Both the position numbers and the translations under genes were made by a program. 64,000 nt of DNA from assembly GCA_029938115.1 (NCBI GenBank), contig JAPYOP010000003.1:1-64000 (forward strand). Direction: 5' to 3'. Positions 17,651 to 27,615 of the stretch are shown here, one piece after another; positions within the stretch are counted from its first letter, which is position 1; each line of letters starts with the position of its first letter. The DNA is from Colwellia sp. Its GTDB lineage: Bacteria > Pseudomonadota > Gammaproteobacteria > Enterobacterales > Alteromonadaceae. The notes under the pieces were generated by a model. That model was given only the letters and a program-made list of their open reading frames with translations, was not told the origin of the DNA and made no database searches.

Positions 17651-18769
17651 ATGAATAACAAACAAGTAATCGTATATGGTGCAAGTGGCTATACTGGCCG
17701 TTTGATTTGTGAATTTTTACGTGAATATCAAATTCCATTTGTTGCTGCAGGTCGTAACAAAGAAAAGTTAGAAGCTGCGATGGCAAAAGTTCCAGGTATT
17801 GAAACGGCTGACTATGAAGTTGCAACAGTTGAACACTCAGTTGAAGCATTAACTGAGTTTTTCAAAGGTGCAAAAGTTGTGTGTAATACCGTTGGTCCTT
17901 TCTCTCGTTTCGGTGGAACTGTCGTTGAAGCATGTTTAAATGCTGATTGTCATTATTTAGATACAACAGGCGAGCAAGAATGGATGATGCAAATGCGCGA
18001 CATTTATTCAGACTCGTTTGCAGATAAAGGTTTAGTGTTAGCACCTTCAACAGCTTATATGCACGCTGTAGGTAACATTGCAGCAGAATTTTGTTTAGAA
18101 GATACCACTATTGACTCTATCAATGCCGCTTGCATTCCTACAGGTGTTCCAACCGTTGGCTCTACCCAAACCGTTATGGACATGTGCCGTAACAAACAAC
18201 ATTGGTTAGAAAATAACGATTTAGTTGAAATTGTAGACCCTATGGTGCACGGCCATGAAGTAACAGTGCCAGGTTTTAATGCTTCAATTATGGCACTTCC
18301 TTGGGGCGGTGGTTCGCTACCATTATGGTACGCCAATGATCACCGTGTTCATACTGCATCATCGTTAACTGGTTTTACTAATCGCCCGTTAATGCGCGCA
18401 ATTATGGATATTGCAGCAAATTACAATGCCAATATCAAAGATTTACCAGAAGCAGAGCAAAAAGCACAACTAGATGCTATTGCGGCAAGTATTACTCCGG
18501 GTATGCCTCCGCGTGAAAACAGAACGATTCACCGTTTAGTTGACCGTGTTTACGGTATCGGTCCAAAATCTCAAGTGTGCTGTACCATTATTGGACATAG
18601 TGCTTATATACAAACGGGTTTAATTCAAGCTTTTATCGTTAAAGAGCTACTCACCAAAGGGCCTGATCATGTTGGCTTCCAGTCACCATGTAAAGTTGTT
18701 GGCCATCGTGAACTATATGGTGCGCTAGAAGGTTTTGGTTTTTGTGATATGAAAATTGAAGAGTTTTAA
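17651..18769 (+). CDS. Saccharopine-dehydrogenase-like NAD(P)-binding protein (trans-acting enoyl reductase type)
   Basis: The 372-aa protein starts with a Rossmann motif, VYGASGYTGRLICEFL (residues 7-22), followed by GRNKEKL and NTVGPFSRFG, which are typical of the saccharopine-dehydrogenase-like family that includes mycobacterial trans-acting enoyl reductases. The C-terminal half is family-specific and does not resemble lysine-pathway enzymes. No membrane segment stands out. It lies 43 bp after the acyl-CoA dehydrogenase gene with AAGGAA before the ATG. The context points to reduction of an unsaturated acyl intermediate; the precise reaction is not shown by the sequence. Confidence 0.8.
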   Translation: MNNKQVIVYGASGYTGRLICEFLREYQIPFVAAGRNKEKLEAAMAKVPGIETADYEVATVEHSVEALTEFFKGAKVVCNTVGPFSRFGGTVVEACLNADCHYLDTTGEQEWMMQMRDIYSDSFADKGLVLAPSTAYMHAVGNIAAEFCLEDTTIDSINAACIPTGVPTVGSTQTVMDMCRNKQHWLENNDLVEIVDPMVHGHEVTVPGFNASIMALPWGGGSLPLWYANDHRVHTASSLTGFTNRPLMRAIMDIAANYNANIKDLPEAEQKAQLDAIAASITPGMPPRENRTIHRLVDRVYGIGPKSQVCCTIIGHSAYIQTGLIQAFIVKELLTKGPDHVGFQSPCKVVGHRELYGALEGFGFCDMKIEEF

Positions 18770-18779
18770 AGAAACAAAA

Positions 18780-18801
18780 CGAGTTGACGTGTGTTAACTC
18801 G
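18780..18801 (+). terminator. Intra-operon hairpin before the acyl-CoA ligase
   Basis: CGAGTT (18780-18785) pairs with AACTCG (18796-18801) and is followed by CTTTTCTTTT. It lies 11 bp after the reductase stop and 25 bp before the ligase ATG. It may be a partial terminator or a processing site that lowers downstream expression. Confidence 0.45.
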
Positions 18802-18826
18802 CTTTTCTTTTAAGGAAATAAATTAG

Positions 18827-20386
18827 ATGCGTGTTATAGATTTTTTTGACCAAGGTGCAGCGTTATATCCTAACAATGTTGCGTTCCACGATTTAGCTGA
18901 TGGTGCCAACACCACCTATGCAGAAGCGCTTGGTATTTCACATAAAGTTGCCAGTGCTTTACATAAAAAAGGCTTTGGTAAAGGGGCTAAAGTTGCCATT
19001 TTAGGGCCAAACTCAAATATTGCTTTTGAAGTATTATTAGGCGCTTTTAGAGCTGAAGCCGTTTGGTTACCAATTAATCCTCGTAACCCCATCGATATCA
19101 ACGTTGACTTACTGACTCGTTTTGATGGTGACTTATTACTCTACCATTCAGATTACGAAAAAGAAGCACGTGCTATTGCTGCTAGCACACCAAATTTGCA
19201 ACATATAGTTTGCATCAACCGAACCGATGTAGAAGGCGAAAAGTTAGCTGACTGGATGGCTGATGCTGATGAGTTTCATCAAATAGGCGACGAACTAGCC
19301 GATGATATTGCAGCTATATTCCCAACAGGTGGTACAACGGGTAAATCAAAAGGTGTGATCATGTCACACAAAGCCATTGAAGCTATGTTTACCAATTTCT
19401 ATAGTCATTTTAATTATTATGACAATACCTGTCATTTAGTGGTTGCTCCTATGACCCACTCTGCGGGTCTAATTGGTGCATTACATTTTGCCCGCGGGGG
19501 TAAAAATGTGATGATGGCAGCAGCTAATCCTGAAGCTATTTTAAAAACAATAGAAGCCCAAAAAATCACTCACTTTTTCTTACCGCCAACTGTTATGTAC
19601 ATGATGTTAGCCCATGAAAATGTTGGTAAATATGACTACTCATCGTTACAACACTTTCTTGTAGGTGCTGCCCCCACATCACTTTCTAAGTTAAAAGAGG
19701 CGATAGAAGTCTTTGGTCCAGTAATGACAGAAGCCTTTGGCCAATCAGAAGCGCCTGCGGCTATTTGTGCTAAAGCGCCATGGGATTATATCAACGCCGA
19801 TGGCACGATTAACGAGTCACGTTTAGCCAGTGTTGGCCGCCCTTGTGTGATGAATCAAGTAGTGATTATGGACGATAACAATCAGCCATTACCAAAAGGC
19901 GAAGCTGGTGAAATCTGCGTTAAAGGTAACTTGGTTAATCCTGGATACTACAAAAATGAAGCTGCCACACACGAAGCGCAAATTGATGGTTGGTTACACA
20001 CAGGTGATGTTGGTGTCATGGATAACGATGGTTATATCACTATAGTTGATCGTAAAAAAGACATGATTATCACCGGTGGCTTTAACGTTTTCCCTAATGA
20101 AATAGAACAAATAATTACCGCTCAAACGGCGGTTCAAGACTGTGCAGTTGTTGGTATTCCAGACGAAAAATGGGGGGAGGCGGTTAAAGCGGTAATTCAA
20201 CTTAAGCCCAATGGATCTTTAACAGAAAATGAAGTTATTTTAATTGTAAAGTCTGCATTAGGTAGTGTTAAGGCGCCTAAGTCTGTGGATTTTGTTGATA
20301 ACTTACCACGTAGCCCTGTTGGCAAAGTATTAAAAGCGGACATTCGAAAAAAGTATTGGTCTGCTACTGGCCGTAACGTTAACTAA
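18827..20386 (+). CDS. AMP-forming acyl-CoA ligase
   Basis: This 519-aa enzyme of the ANL superfamily activates a carboxylic acid to its acyl-CoA through an acyl-AMP. The phosphate loop PTGGTTGKSKG lies near residues 166-176, the adenine-binding TEAFGQSEAP near 304, the ribose-binding aspartate in GWLHTGD near 388, the hinge DRKKDMIITGGFNVFP near 409-424 and the catalytic lysine in SPVGKVLK near 505. All expected motifs are intact. It probably supplies the CoA ester that the neighbouring dehydrogenases act on. The chain type (fatty, aromatic or terpenoid acid) cannot be told. Confidence 0.9.
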   Translation: MRVIDFFDQGAALYPNNVAFHDLADGANTTYAEALGISHKVASALHKKGFGKGAKVAILGPNSNIAFEVLLGAFRAEAVWLPINPRNPIDINVDLLTRFDGDLLLYHSDYEKEARAIAASTPNLQHIVCINRTDVEGEKLADWMADADEFHQIGDELADDIAAIFPTGGTTGKSKGVIMSHKAIEAMFTNFYSHFNYYDNTCHLVVAPMTHSAGLIGALHFARGGKNVMMAAANPEAILKTIEAQKITHFFLPPTVMYMMLAHENVGKYDYSSLQHFLVGAAPTSLSKLKEAIEVFGPVMTEAFGQSEAPAAICAKAPWDYINADGTINESRLASVGRPCVMNQVVIMDDNNQPLPKGEAGEICVKGNLVNPGYYKNEAATHEAQIDGWLHTGDVGVMDNDGYITIVDRKKDMIITGGFNVFPNEIEQIITAQTAVQDCAVVGIPDEKWGEAVKAVIQLKPNGSLTENEVILIVKSALGSVKAPKSVDFVDNLPRSPVGKVLKADIRKKYWSATGRNVN

Positions 20387-20406
20387 TAACTATTAGAAAG
20401 GTATAA

Positions 20407-21603
20407 ATGATGACTAGAAGAGTTGTGATATGTGGCGTCGGTATGGTGCCATTTAAAAAGCCCGGCCAAAGTGACACTTATGATGTGATGGGTGCAAATG
20501 CCGCTCAAGCAGCGTTAACTGATGCTGGTCTTGGTTATGACAAAGTTGAACAAGCATTTGCTTCTTATGTTTATGGTGATAGCTGTGCCGGTCAAGCCGC
20601 TCTTTATCGAGTAGGTATTACGGGCATCCCAATTACCAATGTTAACAATAACTGTGCTAGTGGCTCTACAGCTTTTGCATTAGCGGCAAAAGCTGTTAAG
20701 TACGGTGAATCTGAATGCGTTATGGCGGTTGGTTTTGAGCAAATGAATCGCGGTGCCATTGAAATGGTTTTCCCCGACCGCCCTAGTCCGTTAGATCGAC
20801 ATAGCACTTCATTAGCTAATTTAATGAACTTACCGCAAGAAGAACGAGACCTTCCTCCTGCTGTGCAAATGTTTGGCTGCCAAGCGGAGTTGTTGATGAA
20901 TAACTATAACGTCAGCGAACAAGCACTAGCACGTATTGCCATGAAGTCTAGAGTTCATGCCGAGCATAACCCAATGGCAATTTTTCGATCGCCATTAACC
21001 GAAGACGATATATTAAGTCAGCCACCACTTTACCGTGGTTTACGTAAATTATTTGCTTGTCCACCAAGCTGTGGCGCGGCATCTGTCATTGTTTGTAGTG
21101 AAGAGTTTGCTAAAAAGCACAATTTACCAATTCAAGTTGTTGTTAAGGGCATGGGCTGGTGCAGCGATAAAGCCAATTACTTTACTGGCGACCCACTTGA
21201 TATCACCTTTAAAGCGCTGAGCAAACAAGCAGCAAATTTAGCTTACGCAGACGCAGGTGTTTCACCAGAAGATATCGATGTTATTGAATTACATGACTGT
21301 TTCACTAGCAATGAAGCAATCACTTATGCTGCATTAGGGTTATGCAAAGATGATGAAATAGAGAAATTTATTTTTGAAGGAAATAATACCTATAGTGGCA
21401 AAGTTGTTGTTTGTCCATCAGGCGGTTTACTGGCGAAAGGGCATCCGCTAGGTGCTACAGGATTAGCACAAATTACTGAGTTGGTTCAACAACTACGTGG
21501 TCAATCAGGTGTTCGTCAAGTTGAAGGAGCAAGGCTTGCTCTACAACATAATGGCGGCCTTGGCAGTGCGGGTTTTGTCAATATTTTAGAAAAAATGGGT
21601 TAA
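20407..21603 (+). CDS. SCP-x-type thiolase (lipid-transfer-associated)
   Basis: The 398-aa protein belongs to the thiolase superfamily branch related to SCP-x and sterol-carrier thiolases rather than FadA. The nucleophile cysteine sits in NNNCASGS near residue 81, a family-typical ELHDCFTSNE lies near 297, and GHPLGATG near 351 holds the histidine. The usual C-terminal second cysteine motif CxG is replaced by LQHNGGLGSAG, as in the SCP-x branch. It would cleave a 3-ketoacyl-CoA, commonly in degradation of sterol side chains or branched acyl chains. It is the last gene of the operon. ATG codons at 20407 and 20410 are both possible. Confidence 0.85.
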   Translation: MMTRRVVICGVGMVPFKKPGQSDTYDVMGANAAQAALTDAGLGYDKVEQAFASYVYGDSCAGQAALYRVGITGIPITNVNNNCASGSTAFALAAKAVKYGESECVMAVGFEQMNRGAIEMVFPDRPSPLDRHSTSLANLMNLPQEERDLPPAVQMFGCQAELLMNNYNVSEQALARIAMKSRVHAEHNPMAIFRSPLTEDDILSQPPLYRGLRKLFACPPSCGAASVIVCSEEFAKKHNLPIQVVVKGMGWCSDKANYFTGDPLDITFKALSKQAANLAYADAGVSPEDIDVIELHDCFTSNEAITYAALGLCKDDEIEKFIFEGNNTYSGKVVVCPSGGLLAKGHPLGATGLAQITELVQQLRGQSGVRQVEGARLALQHNGGLGSAGFVNILEKMG

Positions 21604-21678
21604 GCAATACGCTTAGAATTTTTAAACATTAATTTATAACAATAAAAATAGAATAAACAACGTTCAATGAGGATTATT

Positions 21679-24114
21679 ATGAAAACTATTACGAATAAAA
21701 CAGGTTTCTCAAAAAATAAATTGGCTTTAGCTATTGGTACGTCTTTGTTTTTAAGCACAGTAACGCTGGCTGAAGAATCACCAAAAGAAACTAAAGAGTT
21801 AAAAATTGAAGTGATAGAAGTAACCGCGACAAAGCGTGTTGAAAGTATTCAAGATGTGCCAATGTCTATTACCGCAGTTAGTGGCAGTGATATCGAAGAA
21901 GCTGGCATTCAAGATTTATCTGAATTGTCAGGCTATATTCCTAACTTAACTATCTCTGAAGGGGCAATTAACACGAACATTTATATGCGTGGTGTTGGCT
22001 CAGGTATTAACAGAGCGTTTGAACAATCAGTTGGTATGTTTATTGATGGCATTTATATGGGCCGTGGTAAACAGTTTAGAGCACCCTTTATGGATGTAGA
22101 ACGAGCGGAGGTATTACGAGGCCCACAAGGACTGTTATTTGGTAAAAACACCATTGCAGGAACAATTAATATTTCAACAGTAAAAGCTGAGGCAGGCGGT
22201 GATTTTGAGGGCAGAATTACTGCAGATTATGAATCAGAATATGGCGGGCAAAGTATAACAGCAGTTTTAGCCAGTGGCTTAACCGATGAATTTGGTGTCC
22301 GCTTGGCGGTTAAATCATCAAAAACAGATGGTTACATGGAAAACACAAATACTAATCGTGATGAACAATCAACAGAAGAAGATATTTTTCGACTATCAGC
22401 TCATTGGGAACCAAGTGCTGACTTAGATGTACATTTCAAAGTTGAAACTGCAGAAATCAGCTCTAAAGGAACCACAGCACAAATTATTGGTTTAACGCCT
22501 CTTGATGGTCTTGCTGGTTTTGTTGGTGGTTTATTAGCACCAGCTTTAGATCCTGAATTTAGTGATAAAAGAGACTTGAAAACCTCTACTGATCAAGTAT
22601 TAAATCCAGAAAAAAGAAGTGTTGAAACTGACAATATTGCTGTAAATATCAATTACGCACTGGGTGATGGCACATTAACTTTCGTTACTGGTTACTCAGC
22701 TTATGAATCTGCATTACTTCAAGATGTTGATTTTATGCCAGTAACCTTTATTAATACCAATGACATCGAAGATTTTTCACAAAGCAGTTATGAACTGCGT
22801 TATGCAACATCAGGTGATAATACGTTTGATTTCATCACCGGTGTTTATTATCAAGAGAATGAGTTAGATTTTGATTTTTATTCTCATGTAGACGTAACTC
22901 AAATTATGCCCGCATTAATACCTGCGTTTGAGGCTGTACCTTTAGCCCTTCTAACGGGTAACCCTGATCATTTAGAAATTCCGGTAACGGCTATTGGCGT
23001 TATGCCTGAAAGTTTTACTCGTACTACTAATTTTTACCAAGAAACAGAAACCATGTCGGCCTTTTTTCAAGGAACGTATAACGTCACTGACGATTTCCGT
23101 TTAATCTTTGGTGGTCGTTATACAGAAGAAACAAAGGATGTAAAACGTAATAGCGCAAATGCTACTCTGGCTTCTACATTTATCGATTCTGCTACAGGTG
23201 TTGGGCCAGGTCATATTCCAGGTTCACCTGAGTTTAATGCATGGTTTACTGCCTTTGCTTTGAAAGTATCAGTTACAGACCCTGTTGGCGGCGGTAGCAT
23301 TGATGAAAGTAAATTTATACCATCGGTTAAATTTCAGTATGATTTAAGTGATGACATCATGATTTATGGTGGCGTTGAAGAAGGCTTTAAAGGTGGCGGT
23401 TTTAATGCCAATGCTGATGCGACTGATGACAACAACCAATTCGGCGAAGAAGAAGCTATAGGTTTTGAATTTGGTATGAAATCTGATTTGCTTGATGGCC
23501 GTGCTCGCTTAAACGTTGCTATATTTAGAACTAACTTTGATAACTTACAAGTAACCACATGGAATGGTTTTGGTTTTGAAGTGGGTAACGCTGCTGAATC
23601 GGTTTCTCAAGGTCTTGAAATTGATGGTACTTACATACTCTCAGAAAGCTTTACTTTAAGTGGTTCTGTTTCATATTTAGACTCGTATTATGAAAGCTAT
23701 GAAGCAGGCCCATGTACAGCAGTAAAACAATCTGAAGGTATGGAAACGTGTGATTTAACCGGTGAGTCAACTGCATTCGCACCAGAATATTCAGCATCTT
23801 TATTCCTTGATTATTACACTGAAATAGGTGAATCAATGGAGTTTAAGGCACAGTTAAATGTTAACTACAAAGATGACTTTTTCTACGACACAGATTTAGA
23901 TCCTAACTTGATGCAAGCAGCACATACCAAAGTTAATATGCGCATAGCAATCGCTGATATTGACGAAACATGGGAAGTTGCATTAATTGCTAAAAACTTA
24001 ACCGATGAGTTAACTTTCTCTGCTGGCTTAGATGTACCATTAGTTAAAGGTGGTTACATGGGTTATACCGATGCACCACGGATGATTTCTTTGCAGGGTA
24101 CTTATCGCTTTTAA
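21679..24114 (+). CDS. TonB-dependent outer-membrane receptor
   Basis: The 811-aa protein has a signal peptide (KNKLALAIGTSLFLSTVTLA, cut near ALA-EE), a TonB box-like segment IEVIEVTATKR, a plug domain (about residues 50-165, with MRGVG and VEVLRGPQG-like VERAEVLRGPQGLLFGKN) and a large beta-barrel ending in aromatic RF. It would import a ligand across the outer membrane with energy from TonB. I use ATG 21679, because GAGG just upstream forms the ribosome site; the ATG at 21667 overlaps that site. It lies between two acyl-CoA gene groups and ends at a terminator, so a hydrophobic substrate of this pathway is a likely ligand (inference). Confidence 0.92.
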   Translation: MKTITNKTGFSKNKLALAIGTSLFLSTVTLAEESPKETKELKIEVIEVTATKRVESIQDVPMSITAVSGSDIEEAGIQDLSELSGYIPNLTISEGAINTNIYMRGVGSGINRAFEQSVGMFIDGIYMGRGKQFRAPFMDVERAEVLRGPQGLLFGKNTIAGTINISTVKAEAGGDFEGRITADYESEYGGQSITAVLASGLTDEFGVRLAVKSSKTDGYMENTNTNRDEQSTEEDIFRLSAHWEPSADLDVHFKVETAEISSKGTTAQIIGLTPLDGLAGFVGGLLAPALDPEFSDKRDLKTSTDQVLNPEKRSVETDNIAVNINYALGDGTLTFVTGYSAYESALLQDVDFMPVTFINTNDIEDFSQSSYELRYATSGDNTFDFITGVYYQENELDFDFYSHVDVTQIMPALIPAFEAVPLALLTGNPDHLEIPVTAIGVMPESFTRTTNFYQETETMSAFFQGTYNVTDDFRLIFGGRYTEETKDVKRNSANATLASTFIDSATGVGPGHIPGSPEFNAWFTAFALKVSVTDPVGGGSIDESKFIPSVKFQYDLSDDIMIYGGVEEGFKGGGFNANADATDDNNQFGEEEAIGFEFGMKSDLLDGRARLNVAIFRTNFDNLQVTTWNGFGFEVGNAAESVSQGLEIDGTYILSESFTLSGSVSYLDSYYESYEAGPCTAVKQSEGMETCDLTGESTAFAPEYSASLFLDYYTEIGESMEFKAQLNVNYKDDFFYDTDLDPNLMQAAHTKVNMRIAIADIDETWEVALIAKNLTDELTFSAGLDVPLVKGGYMGYTDAPRMISLQGTYRF

Positions 24115-24128
24115 TTAAAATATCCAAT

Positions 24129-24155
24129 AAAAGGCTTGGCAATGCCAAGCCTTTT
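24129..24155 (+). terminator. Rho-independent terminator after TonB receptor
   Basis: AAAAGGCTTGGC (24129-24140) and GCCAAGCCTTTT (24144-24155) form a perfect 12-bp stem with a 3-nt loop, followed by an AT-rich tail. It ends the receptor transcript 14 bp after the stop. Confidence 0.92.
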
Positions 24156-24205
24156 AAATTTTTAGCTATTACATTTTAATTAATAAGTCCCCAAGAGGTA
24201 GAATT

Positions 24206-25036
24206 ATGTTTGGTCAATTATTCCCTAGAAAAAGAGCCTTTATTACGGGTGCTGCCAGTGGGTTTGGTTTAGAAATTGCGAATAAATTAGCACAAGATAA
24301 ATGGCATTTAGCTATTGCTGATATTAATGTTGAACGTTTAGCTTCTGCTAAAAATGAATTAGAAATGCTAGGCGCAACAGTTATTGCCATTGAACTTGAT
24401 GTTACGGACTGGTCTGCAATTGAAAAAGCAGCAAGTCAGATAAAGCAAGCTTGGGGAGGTGTTGATCTGGTGTTTAACAATGCCGGTGTTGCCGGAGCGG
24501 GAAAAATGGAAGAAATCCCTCAAAATGAATGGGAACGAATATTAAATATTGATTTATGGAGCGTTATTTATGGTTGCCGCGCTTTTATCCCTATGCTTAA
24601 ACATCAAGGTAGTGGTCATATAATTAATACAGCGTCAAGCGCAGGCACATTATCGGCAGCTGAAATGGCAAATTATAACGTTGCTAAAGCAGGTGTGGTT
24701 TCATTATCAGAAACTATTAAAGTTGAACTAGCGCCCCATAATATTGGCGTTACGGTTATTTGTCCTACCGTATTTAAAACAAATTTAGGTGAGTCAATGT
24801 CTGGTGAAACAGCTAACGAACGTAACTTACAAGCGCAGTTGGATGAATCAAAAGTTACCAGTGCAGATATAGTAAAAGATACTTTTAAGGCGATACGAAA
24901 AAACAAACTTTATGTAATGACCCAAATAGATGCAAAGTTAGGTTGGAGGATAAAACGTTGGATGCCTGAACTTTACGCAAAACTCATGGCACATTGTTAT
25001 AAAAAGCGTATCTGGATTTACAAACACCTTAAATAA
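24206..25036 (+). CDS. Short-chain dehydrogenase/reductase (SDR)
   Basis: This 276-aa classical SDR has the cofactor loop TGAASGFG near residues 15-22, LDVTDW, NNAG near 92, the catalytic serine in NTASSAG and YNVAK with tyrosine and lysine near 157-161. The extended basic C-terminus (KRWMPELYAKLMAHCYKKRI) is longer than in the first SDR and may touch the membrane. It starts 50 bp after the receptor terminator with AGAGGT before the ATG and heads a run of four genes on the same strand. Its place in the pathway is probably the oxidation or reduction of a hydroxy/keto group. Confidence 0.88.
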   Translation: MFGQLFPRKRAFITGAASGFGLEIANKLAQDKWHLAIADINVERLASAKNELEMLGATVIAIELDVTDWSAIEKAASQIKQAWGGVDLVFNNAGVAGAGKMEEIPQNEWERILNIDLWSVIYGCRAFIPMLKHQGSGHIINTASSAGTLSAAEMANYNVAKAGVVSLSETIKVELAPHNIGVTVICPTVFKTNLGESMSGETANERNLQAQLDESKVTSADIVKDTFKAIRKNKLYVMTQIDAKLGWRIKRWMPELYAKLMAHCYKKRIWIYKHLK

Positions 25037-25061
25037 AAATTTACGTTTATACAGGCAAAGC

Positions 25062-26246
25062 ATGTCACTACCGCTTAAAAAATTAAAAGTACTCGACTTT
25101 TCTACTTTGTTACCCGGCCCTTATGCAACAATGCTAATGGCTGATATGGGCGCTGATATTTTACGAATTGAAGCTATTGGTCGACATGATTTAGTCAAAG
25201 CATTCCAACCATCCCTTGATGGCTGTTCATACGCCTATTTAACGCTTAATCGAAATAAAAAAGCCATTGCATTAGATTTAAAGCAACAACAAGCAATTGA
25301 AGTTGTCAAAAGACTAGTGTCTGAATACGATGTGGTATTTGAGCAATTTCGCCCCGGTGTAATGAAAAAGCTTGGTTTAGACTACCAAGCTTTAAAAGCG
25401 ATAAACCCAAAGTTAATTTATTGCTCTATAACAGGTTATGGTCAAAATGGTTGCTATAAAAACCGTGCCGGACACGATATTAACTACCTAGCCTTAAGTG
25501 GTTTATCTAGCTTTAGTGGTACACAAGCCACAGGACCAACATTAAGTGGTACACAAATAGCCGATATTGCCGGAGGCTCTCATCATGCAGTAATGGGGGG
25601 TTTGGCCGCTTTGATCTCTCGCGCTAGTACAGGCAAAGGGCAACATTTAGATATCAGCATGACAGATGCAGCTTTTAGTTTAACTGGCATGTTTGGTGCT
25701 GGCGCTGTTGCCATTGGAAAATCAGGTGATCCAAAACTAAGCAGTACAGTGTTAAACGGCGGTCACTTTTATGGTTACTATCAAACTTTAGATGATAAGT
25801 ATCTTTCTATCGGCAGTTTAGAGCCCAAATTTGCAAGCGCATTTTTTGACAGCATAGAGCGTCCTAATTGGTTAAATAGGAGCTACTCGGCCCTTACTTT
25901 AGATCAGCAACTACTAATTGATGATATCACTAAAATTATTAAGCAAAAGAGCTTGAGCTATTGGCTAGAAAAATTTGCTCCCTTAGATGCCTGTATTGAA
26001 CCCGTTTTAACGGTATCTCAAGCAGCAAGTTCACAATTAATGAAAGATCGAAACATGGTTGTACAAATAAAAACACCGACAGGTAAAAGCATCAAGCAAA
26101 TTGCGCCAGCAGTTAAATTTACTACTACTTACGATAAAATGTTTATTACTGAACCTAATATTAAAGAAACAACACAGGTATTGACTGATTTAGGCTATGG
26201 TCAAACGTATATCGAACAAATGATTGCTAGTAAAGTGCTTAAATAG
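25062..26246 (+). CDS. CaiB/BaiF family CoA-transferase (class III)
   Basis: The 394-aa protein has the class III signature: LKVLDFSTLLPGPYATMLMADMGAD at the N-terminus (split motif), LNRNKKAIALDL, VVFEQFRPGVMKKLGLDY and SITGYGQ, with the catalytic aspartate at residue 139 in GHDINY. Members move CoA between acyl-CoA and free acid; the closely related alpha-methylacyl-CoA racemases share the fold and cannot be fully excluded. Either function would fit processing of a branched or steroid-like acid. It starts 25 bp after the SDR and is likely in the same operon. Confidence 0.88.
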   Translation: MSLPLKKLKVLDFSTLLPGPYATMLMADMGADILRIEAIGRHDLVKAFQPSLDGCSYAYLTLNRNKKAIALDLKQQQAIEVVKRLVSEYDVVFEQFRPGVMKKLGLDYQALKAINPKLIYCSITGYGQNGCYKNRAGHDINYLALSGLSSFSGTQATGPTLSGTQIADIAGGSHHAVMGGLAALISRASTGKGQHLDISMTDAAFSLTGMFGAGAVAIGKSGDPKLSSTVLNGGHFYGYYQTLDDKYLSIGSLEPKFASAFFDSIERPNWLNRSYSALTLDQQLLIDDITKIIKQKSLSYWLEKFAPLDACIEPVLTVSQAASSQLMKDRNMVVQIKTPTGKSIKQIAPAVKFTTTYDKMFITEPNIKETTQVLTDLGYGQTYIEQMIASKVLK

Positions 26247-26295
26247 CTGCTTTGATTCAATATAAAATCAGAGTAATCGACAAGAGGACAATAAA

Positions 26296-27447
26296 ATGAA
26301 ATCAGAATTACAAGAAGAGCTAAACATTTTTAAAGAAAGCGTTGTTCGTTTTATCGAAAACGAAATTGCGCCACATTACGAACAATGGGAAAAAGATAAA
26401 ATAATTCCTAAGTCTGTATGGCATCACATGGGTGAGCAAGGCTTTTTATGTTGTGATATCCCAGAGGAATACGGCGGATTTGGTGTAAGTGTTGATTTCA
26501 ACTTTTTAGTCACTGAAGAATTAGCCAAAGCAGGTTTTTTCTCGTTAGCCTGTAATATTTTAGTACACGCTGACATTGCAGCTCATTATGTATTAAATAT
26601 GGGCACAGAAGAGCAAAAACAAAAATACCTACCAGACATGGTGTCTGGTCATTGTATTGGCGCAATTTGCATGACTGAACCTGGCGCGGGTAGTGACTTA
26701 CAAGGTATGAAAACTACCGCCTCTAAAACTGATGATGGTTGGAGTATCAGTGGCTCAAAAACCTTTATCACTAATGGCCAAAACTCTTCACTTTATATAG
26801 TAGCCGCTAAAACAAACTTAGACGTTGCTGGCTCTAAAGGTACCTCATTATTTTTAGTTGATGACGATAGCGATGGCTTTGAACGTGGTCAAAACCTTCA
26901 TAAAATGGGACAACATGCTGCTGATACTTCAGAAATATTTTTTGAAAGTGTGCAAGTTACCGAAGCAGATCTACTCGGTGAACTCGACCAAGGATTTTTA
27001 GGGCTAATGCACGAACTACCACGTGAGCGTTTAGGTTGTGCAGCTATCGGAGTTGCTCATGCAGAAGGCGCATTAAACTTAGCGGTAGAATACGTAAAAG
27101 AACGGCAGGCTTTTGGTGCTCCACTGGCAAAACTACAAGATATTCGCCAAAAAATAGCAGATATGGCAACTCAAACTGAATTACACCGGGTAATGCTTGA
27201 GCATTACAAGGAATTATTAACAATGAAGAAGTTAACACCTGTGCAAGCAAGTATGGCGAAATACAGTTCATGCGAAATGGAAGGTAAAGTCATCGATCAA
27301 GCATTGCAAATGTTTGGTGGTTACGGCTATATGCAAGAGTACCCAATTTCACGTTTCTATGTTGATGCCCGAGTGCAACGTATTTACGGTGGTACGTCAG
27401 AGATAATGAAAGAAATTATCGGGAAAGGGATTATTGGTCGACTTTAA
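26296..27447 (+). CDS. Acyl-CoA dehydrogenase (long-chain type)
   Basis: This 383-aa flavoenzyme has all three acyl-CoA dehydrogenase domains: CMTEPGAGSDLQGM near residue 127, FITNGQ, LQMFGGYGYMQEYPISRFYVDAR and a C-terminal IYGGTSEIMKEII. The late position usually holding glutamate is glycine here, and a glutamate in HELPRERL near residue 240 is present instead. That combination matches the long-chain/isovaleryl type, which uses a glutamate on this helix. It should be fully active. It starts 49 bp after the CoA-transferase with AGAGGA before the ATG. Confidence 0.9.
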   Translation: MKSELQEELNIFKESVVRFIENEIAPHYEQWEKDKIIPKSVWHHMGEQGFLCCDIPEEYGGFGVSVDFNFLVTEELAKAGFFSLACNILVHADIAAHYVLNMGTEEQKQKYLPDMVSGHCIGAICMTEPGAGSDLQGMKTTASKTDDGWSISGSKTFITNGQNSSLYIVAAKTNLDVAGSKGTSLFLVDDDSDGFERGQNLHKMGQHAADTSEIFFESVQVTEADLLGELDQGFLGLMHELPRERLGCAAIGVAHAEGALNLAVEYVKERQAFGAPLAKLQDIRQKIADMATQTELHRVMLEHYKELLTMKKLTPVQASMAKYSSCEMEGKVIDQALQMFGGYGYMQEYPISRFYVDARVQRIYGGTSEIMKEIIGKGIIGRL

Positions 27448-27615
27448 TAACTAAACTAAACCTCAGCTATATAAACTATTGGTGACGATCATCGTGCATT
27501 TAATATGCTTAAAGCGCAAAAGACAAAGTAATATGGATAGATCAAGCTTTAGAATCGACTCAAAAAACTCAAGCAAATTCAAAGCATTAAACCAATCTTA
27601 TTAAAAGACATAAAG

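Noticed and set aside
21601-21615. TAAGC-AATAC-GCTTA hairpin after the thiolase gene as terminator
   Set aside because: A 5-bp AT-rich stem with a short T-run is too weak to claim.
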